64,000 nucleotides of DNA, from NCBI RefSeq assembly GCF_964204645.1, contig NC_134029.1, forward strand, positions 9,662,850 to 9,726,849, in the 5' to 3' direction. Position numbers and translations under genes: made by a program. The stretch comes from Tubulanus polymorphus (lineage: Eukaryota > Nemertea > Palaeonemertea > Tubulaniformes > Tubulanidae). Below the pieces are notes generated by a model. That model did no database searches. It saw only the letters and a program-made list of their open reading frames with translations, and was not told where the DNA came from. Below are positions 1-12,400 of the stretch, in pieces; the first letter of the stretch is position 1; every line of letters begins with the position of its first letter.

Positions 1-609
1 TTCCCCCACAGCGAACGCTTAACCTAGTAGAGGCTACTAGCCTATGTAGGCCTATGTATATGCGTAGGCCTAACATCCGGACAGATTGGTCGTAGGCCTA
101 TTGAATTCAACAACCCACCTAGATATCGTAAATTTTGTTTTGAAGTTCAATCCAATGAGTCCGTTAATAAACGCAACAATTGTACTGTGTTTGTTTGAGA
201 CAGTAAAGCTCAGTACCGGTAGGCTTTAAGCCGCGTCAAACTCGATAAACACTTCAAGCGACACAGCGAACGATCCCTTTCCCCCACAGCGAACGTTTAC
301 TCCGAATGTCAAGTGTGAGTCCAGCATACGGAAAGGATTATGTGTTATATACTTGTATTTAGTAAATACCTTGTGCATTTGACAATGATCGGTATGTACT
401 GTAGGAAATATAGAGTATTGATGCTATTGATATAGAGGTTGTAGCCCGCGGCCGAATAAAGTAATATATTCTTTTATTTTGATACCTTGTCGACATAACA
501 GCTTTTCTCCGCTATATCTCTTCGGCGTGTTTAGTTTAGGCCTACGATTCCTCGGTACACTAAAGATTTATCTTAGTAAATACTCGGTTAATTCGGTAAA
601 GAAAAATAG

Positions 610-1040
610 GTATTGTTATACTAACTCCTTGAAACCCGCAGCCAAATTACTGGTAGTAATAAATTAATTTGTACTCGATTTGATTCTCATGATGAGGAGA
701 AACTCGCAGCTGATCCCCGGAACGACGATGTAGTAACACACGTCGATTCGTCGATGTTTACGGCTCGACAGTGCTTTTAAAATCTAAAGTAGTAAATTTC
801 CAGTGTATCGGTAATATGATTTGATGAGGAAAATGGGCTATTGTTAAAATCACTGTTTGAAGACCGCGACTGAATTTGAAGTCTGCGGCAATAAATTAGT
901 TCATTTATACTTGAATTGATAATCGAAGTGACAGTCGGCCTGCGGGTTGATTTCGGGATGACGACTCGAAAAACATGTCGCCCCATTGAATGGGGCTAAA
1001 TTTTCGATGTTTACGGCCCGACAGCGCTTTTGTAACGATG
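610..1040 (+). repeat. Diverged ~260-bp tandem duplication
   Basis: 610-780 and 870-1035 share GCAATAAATTA-type, CGACGA and TCGATGTTTACGGC plus CGACAG-GCTTTT blocks. Confidence 0.5.
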
Positions 1041-1198
1041 ATTCGTGAAAAAACACGCGGGCTATTTGTAGATCTCAGTGAGCTGAACGATATTATATGG
1101 ATTGTATATGAAACAGCGGTAAGGTAAAAAAGCCTATGTTCTTTTGGTAAAAATAGTGTGGAAGAAAATAATAATAATAATAATCACGCGGATATCAA

Positions 1199-1280
1199 TA
1201 GGGTTTTCTGTGAAATAACAGAAAACCCTAATAATCAACAGAATTACAAGAGGGTTTCTGCGAAAGCAGCAGAAACCCTA
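1199..1280. repeat. Two adjacent similar hairpins
   Basis: GGGTTTTCTGT (1201-1211) with ACAGAAAACCC (1218-1228), and AGGGTTTCTGC (1251-1261) with GCAGAAACCCT (1269-1279). Both stems are perfect. Confidence 0.8.
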
Positions 1281-1827
1281 ATAAACAGATCGACATGATA
1301 AAGTTGGAAAGTATATTTAGCGGAAGTTTCATCAACCTTGGGTTTAATCTTTATGTATGACTGCGTATCATCAGCATGCAAATGAAAATCACACAGCTTC
1401 CAGGTGTTACGCAGATTCGATTCACACATCAAATTTATTGAACATAAGCTATTGCCTCTAGCTGTTCAGACAATAGTCCATGTGAACTATCATTTACATG
1501 GGTCGCCCACAAAAAGAAGGTGATTTGTGTATATGAATGAACTTCTTAATTCTACAAATTTCGTGTAAATTTTTTTGGAAAAATTGATCAGTGGGCTGCG
1601 CAGCTCCTTTGCCTGCTGCTATGGTTATAGGATGTATTTTTTTCTCGATTTTGCATGATAAAATTAACATAAATACCATAATCATAAATAGATCAAAATA
1701 GTGAAAAATAGATAAAGAATTAGAACGTTTATTACCGATTAGTTTTTGAATCTGACAGAGGATGGATTTTATGAAATTTTTCTGGCTGGGAAGGCGAAAG
1801 TAATATAATCACAAGGAATACAATAGG

Positions 1828-3440
1828 GTTCTGAGAGAAAATAACAAACCAGGCAACTATGTGACACTGTGGGTCCTTTGAAAACTTTCAAACTTTTTTC
1901 TCAGATTTGACTTATTTTTCTCTTCCCTTGAAACAATACATCAGCAATGCGGACATCTTTTAGGCTTTTGATTGGTCTGCAAAATTTCATCAGTTCGACT
2001 ATATTCTAAGATGAGTATTCACTTAAATGCCCTGGCAGCCTCCTGCGCTCTCACCTGGCGGTAGCGGCCCTTTACTCACTCGGCAGATAGAGTCGCTTGT
2101 CAATACTGCGCCGGGAAAAAAAACTTTACAATAACTCTAGGACCTTTTCCATACATTGACCACCACAACAGTGATTGTATATAGATGATGTTGTTTGTTG
2201 TTAAATTGGCCCTATGTGCAATATCAAACTGGTTATTTGCCGCTACTGTAGTTTTTTGGAATTGAATCATCAGCCAGCCTCAGTTTACTGTGACACTATT
2301 ATACGCCGGCATGCTCTCCGTGTAATGTTTGATGTGTACGTTTGTTAATGATCGGTTGATCTACCTATTATGCATTCGTAAGGAAAAATTGTTCTATTTT
2401 TGTTTTCATTAATCAGCAATAGGGCCTAATAGTATGAATTCATGCAAGAAAAACTGCAGTCAGTCGAGATGCCCCTTCCAGTTGTACATCGTTAATATGA
2501 ATCTTGAAGGCGAAAGTGCCGAAATTGTTGTATTAAATGGGTTTTCGTATTGTATCCAAATCTTGATTCGTATGAATATCTTAGCTGGGACATGCTGGAA
2601 AAAAACGGAATAAACAAATTTCGTCTTTAACAGAATCGCATTGATGAGGTTTAACAATACAATTAGCATAGGCTAAATTATTCGGCAGAAAAATGAAATT
2701 CATTTTCAGCATATATGAAAATCAAACTTTTAAGTTAAATTGACCTCAGGTCTTTTGTTGTCCAAACCAACATTGTCATTGAACATTTGCTTGCAGGTGT
2801 AAAACATTAACCACTTAATACCTTACCACCTTACCTCCCAATGCTTCAAGGCCCATGGGCCTCTTATTGTTGGTATATTTCTTGTTTCTCTGTGTTCGAC
2901 TAACTAAACACTGAAGTGCATACAAAATCTGTTTCTTGCTTAGAGGTTGTTATTGTGTGTGCAAGCCTTGGGTTTTTCTTAAACATTACTAACTGTTCTA
3001 AACAAATTGTTTACCATGTTTTATGTTGAAGGTGGGTGACCATTCATGGCAATCGATGAAGAAACACTTTTCAGTATATATCATGAATAACCTGTCATCA
3101 TATGCCATTTGTAGCAACTGGCGAAATCTGCTTCTGCTTAGGAGCCCATGTGAGTAGATAAATTATGAGTAGAGCTGGCTCTAACCTGGGTTTTTTGTAA
3201 CCCCTATTTTATACAAAAGCCAGGTTTCTTTAGTTTAGCGTCTACCCTACACACACAAACCTTATAATCAATTCGGTTAATAAATTATGGAACATAATGG
3301 ATTGGTCAAATATAGGATTACCTTCTGGGAGAAAACAACAAAACAGGCAACTATCTGACGCTATCGGTCCTTCAACATATTTCTAACTTTTTCTCGTGAT
3401 TGGACTTATTTTTCTCTTGCGGCCATATTTTAGACTTTTT
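1828..3440 (+). repeat. Dispersed repeat pair
   Basis: 1828-1950 and 3330-3435 share GAAAACAACAAA-CAGGCAACTAT and TTGGACTTATTTTTCTCTT. No gene or other structure was seen between 1300 and 3031 except these and a GGCCCATGGGCCTCTT motif at 2850-2867, which recurs diverged near 63204. Confidence 0.45.
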
Positions 3441-6400
3441 AGCGAGATTTGATGAGAAAGTGGAGAGTCTGGACCTAGGAATTTCTTCTGATCAGGGAAA
3501 GGAATAACTGTGTCAGTACGTCTTACTAGAACAGTCCTTATACTAATGAAAATGAGCACCAATCAGAGAGTTAAGTCTCCTCTCTGATTGGGTATGCTAC
3601 CAGTGTTCACATAAACTGGCATCAATGTCTACTGATTTATTTCAGGGTTTTATTTAGAACTGAAAATCAAGTACATTGTATTCAAAATTTGATCTGAATT
3701 CATGGAATCTAGAATGATTCAGTTTGTGGGGGAGCGTAAAAGGGTAAAATAGCTTTTTAGTCCACTTGGGACTTTAGTCCCAGCGGGCTATTGCGTTCAC
3801 TTTTCGTCCGTCGTCCGTCTGTCCGTCCGTAGAGGGAATCCAGTTATTTTGGGAAGTTTTGAAGACGCTTCAAGGTAACGTCTGGATATTTGGGTTACAC
3901 ATGTATCTACCCTAGACACATCTTCAGCCGAAAAACTGCCCCTGTCAGAATCAAGATGGCCGACTGGCAGCCATTGTTGTTCGCCAAAATCAGCACTTTT
4001 TACACATTTTTGAACTTTCGAGGTCATTGGGTTTTGAATATGGTCACCAGGGGGCGTTGAATAGTAGAATGACTTAGTATTTCCATATTAAATTGGTAAC
4101 GAGGCATATTTTGTTATCACAATCAATTACAAAATCGTAGCTGCTGACAGGTTCTATGATTGTGGTGAGTTTCAAGGTCATTGGTTTTTGTAAATGGTCA
4201 CCAGGGGGCGTTGAATGTTGAAATTGTTAGATTGTTGAGCATTTGAAACCACTTCCCAAGTGGGCATGGTGTCCCTGGACCCCTAGTTCATGAAATCGAA
4301 TGACTCGGACATGTCACGGTTTGATTGCAACTTTATATCAATTTTGTTCAACAAAAAAAATCAAATCTGATTCAATTATATTGAGATTAAAACAAATCAT
4401 ATTCAGTCTAAATTGTGGCAAATTGTTGAGAATGAAGAAATAACAAATTGATCTAAAACAGTTGCTCTAATAACTGCCAGGATCTTGTTTGGATGTCTGT
4501 GATTTGGTAATAAGCCACGCATTTGATTGCAAATTTAATTAGATTTTATTCATTTGAAAACATCAAATCCAAGTGAATTTTATTCAGTATGAATTGTTGC
4601 AAATGGTTTAAGAGGATAGAAAATACTGATTGATGTGAAGTTTTTATTCCTACCAATTTAAAAAAACATGATGATTGATTTGTATGAATTGGATTAAAAC
4701 AGAGCCACTACCTACGAATTGCATCATATCATGAATAGCAAATACTAACAGGCTGGCCATTGTACTCCCTGGGGCTTCTGTTGACAGATGGGTACGAATT
4801 TCTGAAATATATCAAAATGATCTTGTTTAGATGCACTTTTTGTCCATTTATGTTTATTATGAACGATGCATCTGATCTTGTTAAAAATGTTAGGAATGAT
4901 TCTGCTAAAGCTAATGTATCTTTTTCAGCAAATGATGAAGATGAAACCTCAGAGGAAAACACAGTAGATGGCGATGATGATGCTATGAGAAATGAGTCTT
5001 ATGATAGCCAATTCGACAACCTGGTTGATCGAATCATCACCCCCAGCAAAATCAAGGTACTGATGATTCGGATGATTTTGTCACTGCGAGATTAATCTTT
5101 TACCCTTCTATTTAGAAAATCTTTGTTTCATTAAATTCTCCAGGTTTTTCACATGAAAACAGGGTGGGCAATGCAGACGGAAACCCTATTTATTGTTTTT
5201 AACTCATGGAGGTTTTCCAAGACGGCTGCCACAGTCATTTCGGTGTGTGAAATGACCATTTTGGAGCTTGTTCCCGCCCTACAGTCCAAAGTTTCAGACC
5301 AATTATCTTATTACTTGATCGGTGGTTTCAGGATGGAAGGAGGATGAGCCCTATTGTGTTTGACAATTATGCATTCTCTATATGACTAACTGGCCTAGGG
5401 GAATTCATTATGTAGGCCTATGTCTGGTTTATTGTTGATAGGTGGTATTTGGGATAAAGATTGTAATTTTTTTGTAAATTGAAAACTGCTGATACTAGGA
5501 AAAAGTGGTCGACAAAACACATTATGGTTAAAGGGTAAAAATTGAAGGAATCTTTTATTGTTGATTCAAAATAAGAATAATCGAAGCACTCAGGAGGCTG
5601 GTGTGACTAGAAGAACTCTGAAGGCAGGCACTAGCTCCTCACAACTGAAGGTGAAGAAACATTTGCCAAAAGTATCTCTAGAGCAACTTGTTGAAGAATT
5701 AGAAAGTGACGAAAACATTTTGGTAGGTTATTAAAGGTTAGCAAAATCCAAGTGCAGGACTGTCCGAAGCTCCATGGCTACCTTAGTTGTGGCTGCACCA
5801 CTATTTCAGCTGATTGTAAGATTCTTTGGTCAATGTTATTTTTTCACCGTGGTTTATCATTTTCTGATTTTTTGGAAAATGTATTCAATCTACGACGATT
5901 TATTGTGTCACACCACACCACGGAATCACACCACATGTTCGTACACAATAGCCTATAACACACACCTTCATACCCTGCAACAAAGTGCCATCCCTCATCT
6001 GTTCGTGGACACAATCTTGTCCGGAGATCTCCTCCTAAACTACTGGCTTTCTCTTCTTAACACATATGTTTGTCTGGATATGCAGTTGTACATGTGCGCT
6101 TTATTTTGTAATTGGATCGAAGATGACCGACTGGCGGCCATATTTGTTGGATGCTTAATACATGAAAAAGATGATGTCTGATTAATTTCTAAATGAAGCA
6201 GATGTGATAATGAAAATGTGTTGCAGATATGTAGTTGGAGCTAAGCCCCTTTGCAAAATCTCAAGGTCACGTGATATTCCATGTGTCCACCAGGGGTTAC
6301 TCAATACATGAAAAAGTGATGACTTCAGATCACTTTGTTAATGAAACATTGGTGGGAATTGGTACACGTGAGATTTCCACCCTATTGAAAATGGAGGTTA

Positions 6401-9400
6401 TGGGCCATCGAATAGTCAATCTCGGTTAATCCGTATTACTAGGGACTGAGCTTTTTAGTACGGATTATGTGATATACGGATAACAGATAACTCGTAATTG
6501 ATACGAATTAACTATTACCCATATAAGTAATTATTTAAGTGCACAATCCGTATAATAGCTGGTTTAGTTATCTCTCAAACCGTGGATGACTACTACAGTA
6601 GAACTACGTTCTAACAATCCATTGGGGGAATAAAAAGTTCATTGTATCCGATGGTGCATTAGATCCATTTGATATCATTTATACATGAAAAGAAAACACC
6701 CTTGGTGTGATGAAACACAAACCAACTGGTTTCAGTAGAGTAGGACTATTTGAAGCCATCCTGTCTAGTACAGATAACCCACAGGCCATGTACTTGAGGG
6801 CTATTCATCAAAGGACTTTTGTTGATTGACAGATAGTAGCATATGTACTGAATATTTAGTGAAGCTTGAGATTATTACATTGATGGATTAACTTCGGTGT
6901 TTTCTGGAGTTTCTCATATTTCCTACTGACCACATTAACCTCATTAGATTACAGATGTTTACACTTTTTTCACTTCAAGTGTATGTTCCCAACAGCTGAT
7001 ACAGCTGATATGGATTACGCATAAGGATTTACATATAAATTGGACAACAGGACCATGCATTTGTCTACGGAATAAGTGAAAATACGGATTATGGAGTATG
7101 AATTAGACACAGAATTTTATAGGGAATAACGTCGTGTTTCGTATGGTCGTATTTTGACAGAGTCCGCGTAATGACTCTGGAGACCTGTTCCTGAGAAGAA
7201 TACTGTAAAACACTCCAGTTAGGTAATAATTTATATTCAAAGTTTGGTATATTTTTGCGAAAATTGGTTTCATCCGGAAAATACCATTATTGAATTTGAC
7301 ACTGTAGTTAACTAGACGCGGCACCTTGAGAAGTCCCTCCTGTAATGATTTTATTTTTGAAAAGTAAGACCCCGAAATCTGTATAATTTTACGTGATAAT
7401 GAGGGTGCTTTTAGATGGAAAAATGAAATTTTGAAGTTTCAGCGTATATACTTTTCAATGTACATGTAATTTGCATTTTGCCAGTTAATTAGATGGCTTC
7501 ATACTGGTTGTCACTGCATTTAATTCTGACCTGTAAGCCACTTCAGAAATGAAATAACAATATACAAAACAGCAAATAAATTTTCATTTTTGATATTTAT
7601 CACTCAAAACTTTGGCCATAAGTTTTAATTCTTAGATATAATGTAGCTGGAAAGCACTGGTTAAAAGAAAAGTTTATTTTTCGAATCGCAACTCTTGAAA
7701 TTCCAAATAGTTTTGAATTCTGAATTATATTTAAGCCCAAATTGTGACGTGCATATTTTTTCCATATTAGTACATACTAGTTCTATTGGTCTACTGGTTA
7801 GCACGCTTGCCTTCTGGGGACGAGACCCAGGATGATCCCTGGTGAGTGAACGTTATTTCACTGTCACTTCTCATAATCATTACACAAAAATGACATCATT
7901 TCCGTCATAATCAGTGGAATTCTCCAATGATTGGGATTCCTTGGAAGGGTGTGGAATTTGTAAGGGTCCTTCATTACTGCTGGAGTGGACCAGAGTTCAG
8001 TTTCTTGAGAATCATCATTGGTTTGGCTCAACTGCAATTGAATGAAGCTTGTAGGCCTATAGCTTAAAAGATATATTCTTTATTTCATTTCATAAGTTGA
8101 GTAAGAACCGCAACACAGTGGGTGATCATCCATCTACAAGCACTCCAAAGAGAAGTACACGCATCTCTCGTCTGAATAGAAGAAAACCATCAGCACGAAA
8201 GTCCCCACTGGAAGTAGTTGAAGACAGGCGACAAGACATATCAGTAAGTAAACAAACTGTATATGGCTGTTGCGATTGACTTCTACTCAGGCAACCCCAA
8301 ATATAATTCATTTCAATGCGCACTCAATCTTGGATGACCTAATATGTCAAAAACAAAAGGGTCATCCTCATTCAATTATGGAACCATAGATCAAGTAATA
8401 TGAAAATTGGTCTCAAACTGTAGACTGTAGAGTAACAACAAAAAATTAATTTCAATTATAGTTAATGAAGAATTTATCTTAAAGCTTCAGTGCCACATTT
8501 TCTTAGATATTTTATATTGATCGAAGTCTCTCAACCCTTAGCATTAATAGATAACTATTCGTGTGCTACATTCCAGTATAGAATTATTGCCTGGTGCAAC
8601 ATCTCTTTTGCATTGCCAAATTATCGATGTACATTGGAAAAAATACATGTAGGTAACTAGAAAACGTTACAGAAAAAGTCTGAAATTCTCAACCTAAACA
8701 GACATCTACGTGTGCGCTACATTTAGGTACGAAATTGTTGCCAGGTGCAAAATATCTCTCACAGCATGAAATTTATTAATCAATATATCAAATAGTATTC
8801 ATTAAATTGATCGCATAAAATTGAAATATGTATTAAGAAATCTCAATCTAGTTCTTCAAGTGCAGTTAGCTATGATTCTTTAAATGTAGTGTTGGTACCT
8901 AATACAGGTTAGTTAAATGGATGGGGATATAATAAGTAGTGGACGTGTTGATATCAAATGGCTTATGGAAAAAATCTCTGCGTGGCTCAAACCAAAATGA
9001 ATGAAATGAACAGTTAGCAATGCGGGGGACTAGGTCTATGATAATTGCATTTCATTTTTAAATCGTTGGGCCCCGGAATGTTGATCCATTTCGGAAGTTA
9101 CTAAAGAAAGCTAAATAAACAGGGTACTTGAACTTTTGAGGGTCTTATGGAAGTCTCATAAGACAACTCTGAATCCACCACTAGTAACTTGTGATTCTGT
9201 TTCATAAGCATTTCAAATTTATGGCACGTTTTGATTTTTTATAAGGTGGATAGGAAAAATGGTAGCCCGGAGTCTCATCGTCCAACTTCAAGTAGCAGTA
9301 CTGCAAATGTAGGCGCGCAAATGCAAGGAAGAAAAGTCAAGAAAGTTCGAAAGTCTGAGAAGCAAGCTGTTCAAGTAATCGAAATTGAAAGTGAAGACAA

Positions 9401-12400
9401 TATTTCAGTAAGTAGAGTTACACTTCTGTGGTTAATGCATCTCTTTTTCATAATTGTCGTGCTAAAAAAAATTTAACGGGACTAAAAATAGTGACAAGTT
9501 ATGTAATGTAATGATAGACTTATCCGATGATGATTTAAAGATAAAGTGTAGCCGATTTTTCAAAAATGATTTCTCTGTGATAAATATCAGCCAGAAGTTC
9601 ACGCTGGCTTGAATTCAGCATGAAGCCCTATCATGTCATCATCAGCTACCCTGTACATGAGTGTCAAATGAACTAAGCGATGTGAAAACATCACTCGTTA
9701 CAACTAGAATTTCTCAAGAATGATTATTATGTATTTATGTAACACATTATCTATCATTAAAAACAAAAGGTATGTTAGGCTACACTTGATCTTAAAGCAA
9801 GGTTGTCGGTATATAACCATTACCGCATGTAGCAATTGTGATAAAGTCTTGTTCATGGACGTGGCATGGCAAGGGTGGATCCAGGGCCCTATCTCAAGGG
9901 ATTCCAAATTGTGTAAGGCCGCTCACTATTATGGGGAGGACACTTTCTATGTCAAATCACAGCAAAAAGGGCACTTAACATCAAACTTGTGGTTTTCAAG
10001 GGCACTAACTACGCCAAATCATGCCAAATGAGGGCACTTTTACGTCAAATCCATGGATTTAGGGGCATCTCCAAGGGGCACAGACAAAGCTTGACGGTAT
10101 TCCAGAACCCTCAGAACCCCCTCCCCCCTGGATCCGCCCCTCCATGGGTCTGCAAATAAAGGCAGTAAAGATGAATGGCAATAAACTCAGTTACTGGTAT
10201 TTGTGGAGTGTGTTTATAGGTGATGTCTTAATGATTATTTGCAGTATTCTGCGAGCATTTACACTGACACTACATATGTTCCCAGCCCTGGTGACCAAAA
10301 CATGAATTTAAGTTCGAACAACGGTGCAAAAATTGGAAGTAGTACATCGATCTGCAGAAAAAAAAATGACTCTGAATGGAAACAACTGGCAAGAAATAAA
10401 CAGATGTTAAAGCCAAACAAATTTAAAGTAACAAATGATAATGTGGAAAATAGGGTTTCTTCAACTAAAGTGGTAAGCCTCATGTTATCATTGTTAACAA
10501 GATTTACCATTAGACTATTCATGGAATTTGCAGGTTCCAATTTGAACCCTCATTTATGTCATGTGTCAGTTGAATCCATAATACCTATGTATTTAGCTAG
10601 GGGGAATGGGTGAATTCCTTCCAGATCCAATATTTCATAGGTATGGCTGATTGTATACCAACAATCGGGAATCAAAATAGATACCAGTAATCCAATAGTA
10701 TGCGTGCAAACTAGGCAACCCCAACATTTTCTATTCCAAACAATTTTACGTTTTTACTCGAATGACAAAATAAGGAGCGGGAGATAAAATGAGAGCAACC
10801 ATATGATAGATTGAAAAGCCGATTGACAATGCTTTTTAGCCCACTTGGGACGGGCTATTGCATTCACTTTTCGTCCGTCCGTTCGGACATTAGTCCGTTG
10901 GTCTGTAGACGGAAATCAGTTATTTTGGGAAGTTTTGAAAACGCTTCAAGGTAATGTCTTGATATTTGGTGTATGCATGTATCTACCCTAGACACATCTT
11001 CAGCCCCAAAACTCGCCCTGTCAGATTCAAGATGGCCGACTGGCAGCCATTGTTGTTCGCCAAAATCAGCACTTTTTACACGTTTTTGAACTTTTTGAGG
11101 GAAATTTTGAAGACGCCTTGTTCAATACCTTGATCTTTGTACATATTTGAACCTCCCCAGGGCCCATCAGCATAAGAAAAATTGGATTGATCGGACTCAA
11201 GATGGTCGTCCTAGGACCTTTTAGTGCCCAAAAATGTCAATTTCTACCCAAATTCTGAGTCCTGTAGCTTCCTACTGGTTTGCCATTTCTCATTGCAACT
11301 GCTGATGGGTATTCTTTGGAAAGGGATCTTTCATACCTGAGACAGGTATTTTTAAGCAGCCAACTATGACGCAATTGCCGGCCATCTTGGTGTCATCAGT
11401 ACTCATTCGTAGGTGGGAAAAAGTTTTTTCGACATTATATTGATACCTAAGCATATTTTGTTACTACAATGAATTAAAAAGTTGTAGCTTATAACGTGTT
11501 CTATGATTGTGGTGAGTTTCAAGGTCATTATGTTTGGTATATCACACCAGGGGGCGTTCAATAATACAATATCTTAGTATTTCCTTATTATATTTGATCC
11601 AATACATATTTTGTTACCACAATCAATTGCAAAGTTGTAGCTCATGACATCGTCTATGATTGTGGTGCGTTTTAAGGAAATTAGCTATTCTATATGGTCA
11701 CCAGGGGGCGTTGAATAGTAGAATAACCTAGTATTTTCTTATTATATTGGTACCTAGGCATATTTTGCTACCATGATCAATTGCAAAGTTGTAGTTCATG
11801 ACATGTTCTATGATTGTGGTGAGTTACAAGGTTATTGGGTTTTGAATATGGTCACCAGGGGGCATTGAATAGTAGAATAACTTAGTATTTCCATATTAAA
11901 TTGGTAATGAGGCATATTTTATTATCACAATCAATTACAAAATCGTAGCTGCTGACATGTTCTATGATTGTGGTGAGTTTCAAGGTCATTGGTTTTTGGT
12001 TCGAAGAATGAGAACCTAAGCTATCATCAAGTTGCAGTAATGAAGTCACGTGACAGGATCGGAAGATTTTTTTTCAGATTGCGTGATACGCCTCAATGAA
12101 ATAGGTCCACAGACGTAAATTCGCTTGTCTTAAGAAAATTATAATTATCATGATAAAAATATCTAAATAAATATTAAATAATATCATTTTTTGAAAGCAT
12201 GCTTAATGAGCGCCGATTTAGCGGTTAAACAAATCATAACATCTACTCGTGCATAAATACACCATCAATGCTGCGCCTGTTGTAAGCGTTAGTACCCGTA
12301 CGTACAGCCTTACACACGACACCGACACCGGCCTCCCCTTCAAAAGTTATGAACAAAATATTAGAAACATTTTTGATCCGATTTACACCAAATAAACCTT

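Noticed and set aside
3032-3073. RAP1 Myb exon ending at TTTTCA before GTATAT
   Set aside because: That end leaves phase 0, which does not fit the acceptor at 4929; the donor after 3110 gives phase 1, joins in frame and keeps more of the helix.
4729-4962. Minus-strand 77-residue frame
   Set aside because: Antisense shadow of the acidic RAP1 exon; no domain or splice support.
5774-6181. 135-residue plus-strand frame in a RAP1 intron
   Set aside because: Odd composition, no recognisable motif, no supporting phase with RAP1 exons; treated as chance.
8126-8323. Minus-strand frame opposite a RAP1 exon
   Set aside because: Antisense shadow of the 8097-8243 exon.
10259-10540. 93-residue minus-strand frame
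   Set aside because: Antisense shadow of the 10245-10472 exon.
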